From positions 15,429,346-15,493,345 of the forward strand of contig JAGTTD010000011.1 of NCBI GenBank assembly GCA_018398585.1: a stretch of 64,000 bases of DNA, given 5' to 3'. Origin of the DNA: Simmondsia chinensis. Taxonomy: Eukaryota; Streptophyta; Magnoliopsida; Caryophyllales; Simmondsiaceae. A model generated the notes under the pieces. It saw nothing but the letters and a program-made list of their open reading frames with translations. It had not been told where the DNA came from and searched no databases. The position numbers and the translations under genes were made by a program. This document shows, piece by piece, positions 42,301-47,038 of the stretch. Position 1 is the stretch's first letter; each line of letters starts with the position of its first letter.

Positions 42301-42535
42301 ACGGGAGAATTGTTCTCAGAGGAGAGAGGAGAATCCAGAATGTCTGTCACCAACGAGGTATGTGAGCTTGAGAGAGGAGGATGATGATTCAAAGCCAAAG
42401 AGGACGGGAAGGAGAGCGAAGATGCTGGACTTGGGGAAGAAGATGAGTGAGAAGCTAGAGGAGAAACGGCGTCACATTGAAGAAACGAGTAGGCATATTG
42501 TTGGTAAGATGAGAGGGCCTGCAAATCCAAGCTGA
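3828..42535 (+). CDS. SMP-domain (TEX2/NVJ2-like) membrane protein, 7 exons
   Basis: Seven exons join in phase to 758 codons, close to the roughly 780 residues I recall for Arabidopsis relatives At1g73200/At1g17820. All six introns are GT-AG. Seen: a hydrophobic segment at residues 4-29 followed by IRRL, a PH-like region at about 93-195 (with [13 protein letters not shown]), a serine-rich linker, an SMP-like domain at about 325-597 (from [16 protein letters not shown] to [13 protein letters not shown]), and an acidic then Lys/Arg-rich tail. Family knowledge: TEX2/NVJ2 proteins sit at ER contact sites and move lipids through the SMP domain. That role is inferred here. The start at 3828 opens straight into the membrane segment. 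No frame breaks were found, so it looks functional despite very large introns. Confidence 0.92.
4096..4357 (-). repeat. LTR-D long terminal repeat, left copy
   Basis: A 262-bp repeat matching 5903-6839 once the nested MITE and a short leader difference are removed. It shares the runs GGGGAGAGAGGATTAGAGA and GCTCATGATGACGTGGC with small changes. It is immediately preceded by GAATA. Confidence 0.85.
4726..5726 (-). pseudogene. RRM-like (PTB-type) frame fused to gypsy-like segment in LTR-D
   Basis: Two overlapping minus-strand frames (5726-5328, then 5439-4726) read as one product broken by a frameshift near 5400-5440. The first carries an RRM-like pattern resembling one repeat of polypyrimidine-tract-binding proteins: [14 protein letters not shown], then [17 protein letters not shown]. 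The second is Pro/Glu/Ser-rich and then has [16 protein letters not shown], which resembles the start of gypsy reverse transcriptase. The remainder is not recognisable pol. It resembles the frame at 18815-19513 in overall plan. I infer a former gag-like or captured host RNA-binding domain. Confidence 0.6.
5903..6839 (-). repeat. LTR-D long terminal repeat, right copy, split by a MITE
   Basis: Same repeat as 4096-4357, beginning TGATGCAATCC and ending CGTATCA, followed directly by the GAATA duplication. It has extra bases near 5930-6060 and GA-rich slippage near 6100-6130. Positions 6251-6820 are a later hAT MITE. Confidence 0.85.
6251..6820. mobile_element. hAT-type MITE with GGGTACGGG repeats
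   Basis: Flanked by the perfect 8-bp duplication ATCGAGAA (6243-6250 and 6821-6828). Ends are TAGGGATGGCAATGGGG and its near complement. Much of the body is tandem GGGTACGGG/CCCGTACCC text on both sides of an AT-rich core (about 6450-6600). Open frames here are by-products of that repeat. No transposase is present, so it depended on an autonomous hAT element elsewhere. Confidence 0.9.
6845..8707. repeat. Unclassified CTCGAG-rich repeat DNA in intron 1
   Basis: The stretch has many CTCGAG/TCGAGC words (for example around 7620-7770), a style shared with the Tat LTRs at 937-2621 and 45352-47038, so parts may be decayed LTR sequence. I could not define ends, coding parts or duplications. The 8082-8420 minus frame shows no recognisable domain. 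Confidence 0.35.
8708..9543. mobile_element. Mutator-like MITE with CG-rich palindrome array
   Basis: A perfect 9-bp duplication TCTTCCATA (8699-8707 and 9544-9552) flanks long inverted ends beginning GAGTCGGTTCCCAAAATAAT and extending about 100 bp on each side. The interior contains at least eight short palindromes of the form AACCGCG-spacer-CGCGGTT. No transposase frame exists. The 9-bp duplication plus long TIRs is typical of Mutator-like elements. Confidence 0.9.
8790..9465. repeat. Array of AACCGCG/CGCGGTT palindromes
   Basis: Repeated inverted units occur near 8792, 8819, 8890, 8922, 9277, 9312, 9350, 9375 and 9437. Each could fold as a short hairpin. The CG core contrasts with the AT-rich surroundings. 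The units are non-identical, so they have diverged or arisen piecemeal. Confidence 0.8.
9820..9990 (+). mobile_element. Possible tRNA-derived SINE
   Basis: TTTGCTGTAGTGGTAAAA resembles an A box and AGGTTCAGATCCCC a B box, about 55 bases apart, as in tRNA-derived SINEs. No target duplication or clear tail was found. The rest of 9544-10186 shows nothing recognisable. Confidence 0.25.
10187..10330 (-). repeat. RTE LINE 3' tail fragment
   Basis: On the minus strand this reads as the RTE 3' end: a GGGGGCCC-AGAAATAGCCTC block, GTACATCTTATCC, a GGCGGGAGCC motif and finally CACTGGG plus a short TTG-like run (seen as CAACAACAG on the + strand). It matches the tails at 17943-18086, 25025-25155 and 56670-56804. 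Confidence 0.7.
10331..11740 (-). other. Unrecognised stretch with decayed minus-strand frames
   Basis: Short minus-strand frames at 10400-10609, 10687-10893, 11262-11510 and 11507-11750 share mildly protein-like composition and lie in series, which suggests a broken coding sequence or captured gene fragment. I recognise no domain. The run is interrupted by stops and shifts and is not expected to be functional. Confidence 0.25.
11780..12027 (-). repeat. TRIM LTR, left copy
   Basis: A 248-bp direct repeat of 12547-12794 with scattered transitions, consistent with an old insertion. It contains ATACCTCTGAAGAGACGAAA in both copies. Confidence 0.85.
12547..12794 (-). repeat. TRIM LTR, right copy
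   Basis: Mate of the left LTR. It is the 5' LTR in the minus-strand reading, with the primer-binding site directly inside it. Confidence 0.85.
12875..13740 (-). pseudogene. RTE-C C-terminal coding remnant and 3' UTR
   Basis: Minus frames at 13695-13306 and 13272-13051 correspond to the region after the reverse transcriptase catalytic site: [13 protein letters not shown], then [18 protein letters not shown] and [19 protein letters not shown]. The same motifs appear intact at 16520-17099 and 55870-56441. Frameshifts and lost residues make it non-functional. The 12875-13050 part is 3' UTR-like. Confidence 0.75.
13763..13789. repeat. Poly(C) tract
   Basis: A run of 27 C near the 5' end of RTE-B, followed by CCACC/CCCA-rich sequence to about 13930. 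The minus-strand glycine-rich frame at 13721-13945 is a by-product. Confidence 0.9.
14263..17099 (+). pseudogene. RTE-B endonuclease/reverse transcriptase remnant
   Basis: In order: [11 protein letters not shown] and a [12 protein letters not shown] endonuclease start, IGGDFNGH (catalytic-type motif), QIDYILLR, a linker, then reverse transcriptase with [39 protein letters not shown] and the catalytic [10 protein letters not shown] near 16321-16350, and a C-terminal [10 protein letters not shown] region. Breaks: a shift near 14318, TAG stops near 15006 and 15021, a shift near 15775 in an A run, a TAG near 16514 and a shift near 16665. The family uses one polyprotein, so these breaks abolish it. 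Confidence 0.9.
17640..17681. repeat. CT microsatellite in RTE-B 3' UTR
   Basis: A TCTC run within a longer pyrimidine-rich stretch (17590-17700). The 17557-17895 frame translates this and the poly(C) beside it, and is not a gene. Confidence 0.85.
17755..17787. repeat. Poly(C) tract in RTE-B 3' UTR
   Basis: A run of 33 C. Together with runs at 13763, 22293, 24151 and the G run at 39298 it is one of several unusually long C/G homopolymers in the window. Confidence 0.9.
17943..18086 (+). repeat. RTE-B 3' terminal tail
   Basis: The diagnostic RTE 3' end: GGACCTTGGAAACAG, GCGTACATCC, GAGAGCCC, GCACTGGG, then six TTG units. The same tail marks the RTE pieces at 10187, 24783 and 55486 and both 5S-headed SINEs, which implies recognition by RTE-type reverse transcriptase. 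Confidence 0.85.
18252..18369. repeat. Left 118-bp terminal inverted repeat
   Basis: Reverse complement of 19504-19621 with only a few mismatches, including CACCCGTGAC against CACCCCTGAC. The similarity implies a fairly recent insertion or sequence conversion. Confidence 0.85.
18815..19513 (-). CDS. 232-residue protein with PTB-like RRM inside TIR element
   Basis: Layout: a Lys-rich segment (residues 26-42), an RRM-like domain at about 58-130 with [18 protein letters not shown] and [17 protein letters not shown], a probable coiled coil (about 142-172) and an acidic Pro/Glu tail (176-232). The RRM resembles single repeats of plant PTB-type splicing regulators, which bind pyrimidine-rich RNA. 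A TAG ends the frame, but the same frame stays open for another 97 codons to 18530. The first codons lie within the right TIR. I infer a captured or element-specific RNA-binding protein; expression is unknown. The frame is intact, unlike its relative at 4726-5726. Confidence 0.55.
   Translation of the reverse strand: MSVQCQDQPNSVKTMSQDQADEGLAKKKKVKKKKNEKQKKEKENVCSILSSFQQTTLLVRVWEVLYPITEDVLHQIFSSYGCLEEIKITSTSTLKVEAQVVFTSKEDAEIAQERLHGRCIYDECCVMNIHVHNPAPQVSLEDCRDKHNELISSLKEIKATIDSLNERMKQCMRNQGIDPDEDPDIALHVKAEEKSVEPPFEPPPIEDSHCEEVGPPVEATIKELHKLEPEEA
19504..19621. repeat. Right 118-bp terminal inverted repeat
   Basis: Mate of the left TIR. It overlaps the start of the RRM-like reading frame, so a promoter in the TIR could drive it. 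Confidence 0.85.
19839..20391. other. Intron 1 DNA, nothing recognised
   Basis: No domain, RNA gene or clear repeat boundary was seen in this 550 bp. It may be original intron or decayed repeat. Confidence 0.4.
20392..21339. mobile_element. Mutator-like MITE with long diverged TIRs
   Basis: The left 90 bp (GGCTTAAAGTCCC, then TTGGTCACCCAACCAAATTT and TGGAAGAT) matches the right end inverted, with indels. Candidate 9-bp duplications CCAACTGTC (20383-20391) and CCAACTACC (21340-21348) agree at 7 of 9. The interior is AT-rich and non-coding. Age and indels make exact ends uncertain. Confidence 0.6.
21340..23759 (+). other. Distal part of intron 1, no element recognised
   Basis: T-rich single-copy-looking sequence up to the exon 2 acceptor. 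It includes a C run followed by an A run at about 22291-22326. No reading frame resembles a protein. Confidence 0.45.
23760..23983 (+). CDS. SMP-domain gene, exon 2
   Basis: Encodes residues 65-138 plus two bases of codon 139, beginning [10 protein letters not shown] and ending SLSSRK. It holds the first strands of the PH-like region ([18 protein letters not shown]). The acceptor is TTTGGCAG; the donor at 23984 leaves TG, which joins the G of exon 3 to make Trp. Confidence 0.92.
24670..26495 (+). repeat. LTR-A 5' LTR, with RTE fragment inside
   Basis: Matches 28611-28861 plus 32807-33999 closely. Long shared stretches include CCTTAGAAGATCTTCGTT and TAGAATATGTTTACTTTTGG. Interrupted at about 24783-25155 by an RTE 3' piece. 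Confidence 0.92.
24783..25155 (+). mobile_element. 5'-truncated RTE LINE fragment (3' UTR and tail)
   Basis: Absent from the matching place in the 3' LTR, so it inserted after LTR-A or its 5' LTR formed. It ends with GGGGGTCCTCGGAAACAG, GCGTACATC, ATGCGGGAGCCC and TTGTTGTTG. About 240 bp of RTE 3' UTR precede the tail. No duplication could be fixed. Confidence 0.75.
26500..26511 (+). other. LTR-A primer-binding site
   Basis: TGGTATCAGAGC, complementary to the 3' end of plant initiator tRNA-Met, four bases inside the 5' LTR. This is the standard site for first-strand priming in plant LTR retrotransposons. Confidence 0.95.
26890..27640. repeat. Degenerate TTTGG/GACAT repeat array in LTR-A
   Basis: Loose repeats of about 25-35 bp, such as TTTGGATTTGACATAGAAGT, fill this part of the LTR-A interior. 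Minus-strand frames through it are low-complexity. The style resembles 60-760. Confidence 0.6.
27989..28227 (-). mobile_element. 5S rRNA-headed SINE with RTE-type tail, copy 1
   Basis: A perfect 17-bp duplication TTGTCATAGGATATCAT (27972-27988 and 28228-28244) bounds a 239-bp insert. Read on the minus strand, its head is 5S rRNA-like (GGATCGCATTAGAACTCC, AGCGTGCTTGGGCGAGAGT, GGGTGACCTCC) and its tail is the RTE 3' end (GGAAACAGCCTC, GCGTACATCC, GGCGGGAGCCC, GCACTGG). It ends TATGTTCC and a T run. The internal 5S promoter (A box, intermediate element, C box) would permit RNA polymerase III transcription. The layout fits a SINE3-like element moved by RTE enzymes. Confidence 0.88.
28284..28520 (+). 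mobile_element. 5S rRNA-headed SINE with RTE-type tail, copy 2
   Basis: A second, independent insertion in the opposite orientation, 40 bp beyond copy 1's duplication, with its own perfect 17-bp duplication TAAAGTGAATCTAATAT (28267-28283 and 28521-28537). The head (about 28288-28392) keeps ACCGGATCCCATTAGAACTC, AGCTAAGCGTGCTTGGGCG and GATGGGTGACCTCC; the tail starts about 28393. Terminal bases TATGTTCCTT agree with copy 1, so both come from one family. It is not a 5S gene: the 5' end differs from 5S rRNA and the 3' third is replaced by the LINE tail. Confidence 0.9.
28598..28610 (+). other. LTR-A polypurine tract
   Basis: AAGGAGGGGAGGA immediately before TGTAAGAAA of the 3' LTR, the expected primer for plus-strand DNA synthesis. 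Confidence 0.9.
28862..29273 (-). repeat. LTR-B left LTR (3' LTR of the minus element)
   Basis: 412 bp, very similar to 32371-32801; the mate has an extra segment CAATAGTATAATGATCTGCC near 32544. Contains repeated CTAACTAATAATATATTCT-like text. Confidence 0.9.
29522..30991. repeat. Solo LTR (LTR-C) inside LTR-B
   Basis: A perfect 5-bp duplication CTACT (29517-29521 and 30992-30996) bounds a 1470-bp insert starting TGATGTG and ending CGCATCA. It has no primer site or polypurine tract and no mate, as expected after LTR-LTR recombination. The frames at 30250-30732 are composition artefacts. Confidence 0.85.
31042..31893 (-). pseudogene. Captured PDS5 (cohesin cofactor) fragment, intronless
   Basis: The minus strand matches the N-terminal part of plant PDS5 proteins: [47 protein letters not shown], then in other frames [31 protein letters not shown] and [15 protein letters not shown]5 binds cohesin and regulates sister-chromatid cohesion in the nucleus. 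About 260 codons lie together without introns, which suggests capture through RNA. The first 97 codons are open, then a shift near 31605, a stop near 31367 and further breaks follow. An acidic [15 protein letters not shown] segment follows the PDS5 match. Non-functional as PDS5. Confidence 0.82.
32371..32801 (-). repeat. LTR-B right LTR (5' LTR of the minus element)
   Basis: 431 bp. The primer site lies directly to its left at 32355-32367, and the ATAAT duplication follows it. Confidence 0.9.
34299..34950 (+). CDS. SMP-domain gene, exon 3
   Basis: Completes Trp139 and encodes residues 140-356: the rest of the PH-like region ([13 protein letters not shown]), a Ser-rich variable linker and the start of the SMP domain ([14 protein letters not shown]). 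Acceptor TATTACAG, donor CAG/GTACCC, phase 0 at the end. Confidence 0.93.
34951..35816 (+). other. Intron 3
   Basis: 866 bp, GT-AG. It contains an open stretch after a TTGTTGCAG near 35184, but no donor fits and relatives have no matching residues, so it is treated as intron. No mobile element recognised. Confidence 0.75.
35817..36180 (+). CDS. SMP-domain gene, exon 4
   Basis: Encodes residues 357-477 plus the first base of codon 478. It carries the SMP core: [40 protein letters not shown] and [19 protein letters not shown]. Starts after ATGACAG and ends at G/GTGAGT. Confidence 0.92.
36181..37247 (+). other. Intron 4
   Basis: 1067 bp, GT-AG (acceptor CCTTTGCAG). Holds a short CT microsatellite at about 36257-36273 and the SINE at 36658-36845. 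Confidence 0.85.
36658..36845 (+). mobile_element. tRNA-derived SINE in intron 4
   Basis: A 19-bp duplication AAAATTGTTCATTACATGA (36639-36657) recurs at 36846-36864 with one change. The 188-bp insert has an A-box-like TTTGCCTCAGTGATAGG and a B-box-like GGAGTTCAGTTACCCCC about 50 bases apart, as in tRNA-derived plant SINEs. The 3' end lacks a poly(A) run and differs from the RTE tail. Confidence 0.75.
37248..37339 (+). CDS. SMP-domain gene, exon 5
   Basis: A 92-bp exon completing codon 478 and encoding residues 479-508, [19 protein letters not shown] through VAKHVSQ. Ends CAG/GTATGC in phase 0. It would be missed by frame length alone; conservation and phase support it. Confidence 0.9.
37772..38056 (+). 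repeat. Left outer LTR of the inverted element
   Basis: 285 bp, the inverted match of 39968-40252. It starts AGATGCAAC where TGATGCAGC is expected, so the terminal T has changed. Followed by a 12-base primer site at 38060-38071. Confidence 0.85.
38191..38386 (-). repeat. Truncated internal LTR of the inverted element
   Basis: Matches the U3-side two thirds of the right LTR and lacks the rest. Its left end is fused to the plus-strand leader at about 38190 within ATTATTAAAG, where leader and LTR share a few bases. Confidence 0.8.
39060..39236. repeat. TA/GTATAC-rich microsatellite
   Basis: Alternating TATA and ATACATACGTATACAT text with a pure TA run of about 50 bp from 39161. Open frames on both strands are isoleucine/tyrosine repeats and not genes. 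Confidence 0.9.
39298..39337. repeat. Poly(G) tract
   Basis: A run of 40 G preceded by a T run, inside the inverted element. It could form G-quadruplexes or may reflect sequencing slippage. Confidence 0.9.
39968..40252 (-). repeat. Right outer LTR of the inverted element
   Basis: 285 bp, minus strand, ending GCTGCATCA and followed by the CTGGG duplication. The reversed primer-like GCTTTGATAACA lies just inside. Confidence 0.85.
41026..41220 (+). CDS. SMP-domain gene, exon 6
   Basis: Residues 509-573, in phase at both ends: [38 protein letters not shown] and [11 protein letters not shown]. This is the conserved C-terminal half of the SMP fold, which lines the lipid groove in the family. Acceptor TATTGTAG, donor AAG/GTTAGA. 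Confidence 0.93.
41221..41977 (+). other. Intron 6
   Basis: 757 bp, GT-AG with acceptor CATGTTGCAG. A 20-base T run lies at about 41411. No mobile element recognised. Confidence 0.85.
41978..42535 (+). CDS. SMP-domain gene, exon 7 and stop
   Basis: Residues 574-758 and the TGA stop. It finishes the SMP domain ([31 protein letters not shown]), then a polar tail with a Lys/Arg-rich segment ([16 protein letters not shown]) likely to be helical. The tail is the least conserved part of the family. Confidence 0.93.
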   Translation, partial: ASIRDTLVLPNVESVCLPWMLAEKDDWIPRNAAPFIWIHREGPIGPTAPNESSKPQSSELNSKSDYVKHRIGEEAASTSSIPRSINMAAGRSESLQNLTTPLLEKDETRENCSQRREENPECLSPTRYVSLREEDDDSKPKRTGRRAKMLDLGKKMSEKLEEKRRHIEETSRHIVGKMRGPANPS

Positions 42536-42748
42536 TGGATCACCTATGTTACTCACTGACTCAAGTATCAAGCCCGACATCAGTATATATGTCCAAGTAT
42601 TTTTTAAGTAATTTTTTTTCTAATTTAAGGTGTCTTAAGTATTATATCATCAACGTTTAAGGCCCTGTTTAGAGAGAATAGTTCCTATTATCCGTTTTGG
42701 CTTTTGTTTTTCATTCTTTATTTGGAAAACTGGTTTAAAAATAATAAA
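42536..42748 (+). terminator. Putative 3' UTR and polyadenylation region
   Basis: Follows the stop codon. An AATAAA occurs at 42743-42748, but it lies inside a MITE-like element starting at 42661, so the native signal may be an earlier AT-rich stretch near 42600-42650. The cleavage site cannot be fixed. Confidence 0.35.
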
Positions 42749-43196
42749 TTGATTTTTCTAATATAGAAAATTAGAAAATACTTCTAAGTGGGGGTTGGGG
42801 GGCTGGGAGCAGAGAGAAGAGGATGACTTCCCATTATCGAAGTCGGGTCAGGTTGGGTTGGGCTTTGGTCGTATTAGTATTAGGTCAGTTCTTGTTAATA
42901 TTAGGTTCAACTAGAATTGCATCGGGTTAATCTTGGATCAACTTAGTCTTGGGTCGATTAGTGTCGCATTGCTGGTCATTACTTGGGATAGTGGAAAACA
43001 TGGGTGGAAAAAATTAGGAATTAGTTTGAAACTGCTTTCTACTTTATAAATTAAATATGGCAAATTGGAAAACTACTTTTCAACTTTGCTAATTGGAAAA
43101 ATGGCTTTCTGAATAATTTCTCCAACTTTCCATTATCTATTGAAGAATTTAAAAAAATAAATAAATAAAGAAAATTTATCTATTTCTAAATAGGTC
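42661..43196. mobile_element. MITE-like element after the gene
   Basis: Starts GGCCCTGTTTAGAGAGAATAG; the right end read inverted is GACCTATTTAGAAATAG, a diverged match. TTAA flanks both sides. AAACTGG/TTGGAAAA words recur on both halves in opposite orientation. The middle has GGTTGGG-type degenerate text. Superfamily uncertain. Confidence 0.4.
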
Positions 43197-44116
43197 TTAA
43201 GGCATATTTATCCTACAGGTCCATTAGGGTCGAGAGAGTTTGGGCAACATGATAACTCGCATCTCCGCTGTCATCCGACTCTATAACCACCCCGAACCAG
43301 CTAGAGGCGGTCTTGTTTCTAGTTGAAAATCTGTACTCTATTTTCCTCTTTATTTTGGGGAACGGAGCCTCCTATGTTGAGAGCAAAATTAAGGAGGAAA
43401 GGGTGGTCGAAGATTGTTTTTTTGGTTTTTTTTTTTTTTTAATTAAAGTCTATCTAAATTTTAGGTGTGCTTTAAAAAACTATCTGGATTTATAATTTCT
43501 TCAATGTAATACCTAAATTTTCCAAAATTTATTAATGCCCACACCTGAACTTTTTAAATTTTGCCAATGTAATACCTTAACGTGAGGTTAACACTTGTTA
43601 GATTGAGCATTGTATTCTAGATATCGAGGAACCACAACAAGATGTTTAACTCAATTTATTTAAATTCTTTTAAGCGATGAAATTTACAAATGACGGAATC
43701 TATCTTTATTTCTAAATTTGTAAAATTATTGAGAGTCTGGTGCCACTGTGGTAGATGCAAAAAAAAAAAGAAAAAAAGAAAAAAGAAAGGTATTATTTGT
43801 TATAAAATTGGCTAATTTATTAAAAAGTCGCAATTACCACTCAAGTGTCTAAAATTAAAGGAAAACGTGGAAGAACCACATAAAGAATTGAAAAAATGAT
43901 TAAAAAAATCAGCTGAGGTATGAGAAAGCCTCAATTATTTTAAAAAAAATTATTAAATTATTTAAGCACAAGGTAAAAAGTAAAAAAACTACAAGAGTCG
44001 AAAAAATAATTCAGATTTGCAAGATTGGCTATGAGTCATAAGAAAACCCTATTTATTTCCAAAAAAATTCTAGAATGTGTGAAAATTTAAAAAATATAAT
44101 TGAAATTATAGTGATG
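43197..44116. other. Intergenic AT-rich DNA
   Basis: No gene, RNA or bounded element recognised. Contains A/T runs such as AAAAAAAAAAGAAAAAAAGA near 43758. Confidence 0.5.
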
Positions 44117-44125
44117 ATCATGGTT

Positions 44126-44722
44126 ATTAAAAATTCGATTCAAATCTTAGAATCTTACGATTCTACAATTTCATAACTGCCAACCGATTTGAATCATAAA
44201 TAGAATCTTAATTTTGTAGAATCTTACGATTCATTGATATTACATGAAATTAACGAATAGAATCTTAATACGATTTAACGATTCTACCAACATATACAAA
44301 TAATAAGTTAAAATGTAAAAAACCAAATATATATTACAAATGAACTTATTTTATTAGTTTGAAATAAAATAAAGTTAATTAAGCATTAAATACATTCAAG
44401 AAATTTAAATTAAGTTTAGTTTTATATTTTAACCTAATATAAAGTTCGATTAGAAGCATCTATCTTAAAAACTCTCATGATTATTGTAGGATAAAATGAT
44501 ATATCTATATTGCATGATAGTATTTTTATTATATTTGATTATATTTCTTATGTGCCCATATAGTAAAGGTCTTATTAATAATTTTTTGAATTATATAACT
44601 GATACTAATACAAAAAATAATTATAATATATATTCAGTAGAATCTTACGATTCTCGATTTGATTCTACGATTCCGTTTCTAAAAGCCTCTATCGATTTTT
44701 TAGTAGAATCTCGATTTTAACA
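44126..44722. mobile_element. MITE-like element rich in AGAATCTTACGATTCT
   Basis: Inverted ends share AAAATTCGATTC and GAATCTTACGATTCTAC text. Possible 9-bp duplications ATCATGGTT (44117-44125) and ATCTTGGTG (44723-44731) agree at 7 of 9. The near-palindrome AGAATCTTACGATTCT occurs several times near both ends. Non-coding. Confidence 0.45.
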
Positions 44723-44731
44723 ATCTTGGTG

Positions 44732-45351
44732 ATGATGTTCCAATAAAATTGAAAGTGACATAACCTATCTATTAGCAACAAAAAACACATTCAATTGAGC
44801 CATAAGCTTGCTTCAAAAAATAAAAAGGCCCTGTATAGATCAAAAGTTAGCATCTCGTTAGGTTTTTTTTTTTTTTTTTTTCCAATCACTAAGAAGCCCG
44901 AGAGCTAAAATTATAATTTCTGCGTATCAGATAGTACCATCTCATAAATTGTTTGAAATTCAAGATTCACAACTCTAGCCCAAAAGTGGACATTTACCAA
45001 CATTTTACAACACCCAATCTAAAATTTATATTCTAGCCTATTCATAAAATCATATTCACTTTCCAATCAATATCAAAAAAAAAAAAAGGATAATCCAAAA
45101 AGTCTACTGACTTGCCAATAATATCAAAGTAAAGACCACATAAAATGATCCATGAACTGTTGCATCCAAAAATTTACATTTTAGCCTAAAGCAATATTTA
45201 AAGCTTCCAAGGAGGCCTTTTTCTAGCCACTGGTTGGGAACATTCACAAGCCTTCTTCGCCTTCTTACTTTTGGATGTTAATATATTAATAACCTTGGTT
45301 GCCTCCAGGAGTTGCTGTTGATACACATTGTGCATCGGCTTGAAAGCTGAT
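44732..45351. other. Intergenic DNA, nothing recognised
   Basis: AT-rich with an 18-base T run near 44863. No supported feature before the Tat LTR begins at 45352. Confidence 0.5.
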
Positions 45352-47038
45352 TGGTTGCTCTTTTTGTCTGTTTAATGTGTGGTCATTGTAAGTACAAAAT
45401 CAAACAAACATCAACAAATAGGACTCGCAACGACTTGGGAGAGAGCCTAATTTGCGAACCCCACTTGTTTGTCCTTAATCAATCATCTCTGGAGATGGTT
45501 CATGCTTTTGGTGAATCTGACTTCAGTTTGCAATAATAATTTAGATCCTACCCTTGCTCCAATTATAGAGACTTTAATTATGTAATTTTGGTGTTTGTGA
45601 GTGTTAATATTTTGACATAAAAGTAAACGGATATGGACCTGGCTCAAGTGGCAGTTGGGGGACGGAGCTGAGCCCGACGCCTTATCTCGTACACTTAAAA
45701 CCTAAAAACTGGGTTGGAGACAAACACAAGAGCTCAATATTCGGCTTACAAGGCCGAGTCAATCAGGTTTTAAGCCCGACACTCTTGACTTGTAATAACC
45801 CGAATGAGTTAAAATTTGATAAGATTTAGGTGGAGCGAATTGTATTCGGGTGACTGGATTTGGACCAACTTAATCAAGGGCAAGCCTTTGCCGTCAAAGC
45901 CCTTAAACGATGACTCAAACCGAAGTTCACTTGATTTATCAAGCAGTAACACCAATGTTAAGAGCAACACAGATCAAGCTTAGAGCTTGGCCGTCAAATC
46001 CTTAAACTAACGACTCAAATCTCAACTCACCGATTATTGGGAACAGATTAAAAAAGAGAGTTCATACCTGAAACCCGAAGATTGTATTGCCTTGAAGAAA
46101 GCAAAACATGTACAAGCTATGCTACATTAGACTAGGCTAAGTCAAGCTACTCATAGGATAAAAGCACAAGTGTGCTGTAAAAAAAACTTAAAGAAGTTTT
46201 GTGTGATGGTGATGGGCACTTTATAAGGACAATAGTGCCTCTTATTTATAGAAATACGAAATAAATGTTGCATCCTAAAATCCTACAATATCTACTCCAC
46301 GTTGGGCTCAACTCTCCTCTCCCACGTTGAATGGGCATTGATTGTGCCTTGAAAAGGTGTGCTGGAGCCTTTTCTAGAAGTCACACATCCATTTATTTTG
46401 CCGGAGACTCTTCTAGATGCCCCATGTTTGCGTGGATATACTTAAGGTCCACGTTTCTTGATATGCACTCTAAGTAATTGTCTCGAGCCCTGGATCATCC
46501 TTTTTTGCAACCTACTTGGAGATCCCTCGAGCTCGAGCCCCTTTCCCCATCAGCCGTTTTGAGAGGCTGTTATTGTTTAAGGGATTTTAACTCATCAACT
46601 AACTAGGCTGAGACACCGCTATCTGTATACCGAAAGGCCAAGTATGCCTTAAGGGTGGCCCCACGTGGCAGGCATGTTTCTTTTTATCTCAAAACAGTGT
46701 CATCCCAACTCCCTTGAGTTTGGGGTGTAAACAAATGCCACCCTTTTAGTCGTTGCTTATTTCAGATTTCCAATGGGTAAAAAGTCCATTTGATTTTACC
46801 TTTAGCAGCTATAGGGAGCTGGAGGGGGCACTGTTTGACATTTGATTTACCTTTGTTCTGTCGTGTTTATAAATATGACAGTTAGGGCTCCAAAAATATT
46901 CATCGTTTGCTCTGTGCTCTCTCTTTATTGCAATCAAGCGCTTGTCACTTGCTCTCAGCTTTCAAGCTCTTGCTTTTCTTGCTATTTTCTTGTAGAGATT
47001 TATATCTTTTAGACCATAGAAATGGCTCAAATCACTCA
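45352..47038 (-). repeat. Tat element 3' LTR
   Basis: 1687 bp on the + strand from TGGTTGCTC to ATCACTCA. Boundaries are supported by the solo LTR at 937-2621 and by the adjoining polypurine tract. Partial direct match at 58579-59304. Confidence 0.8.
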
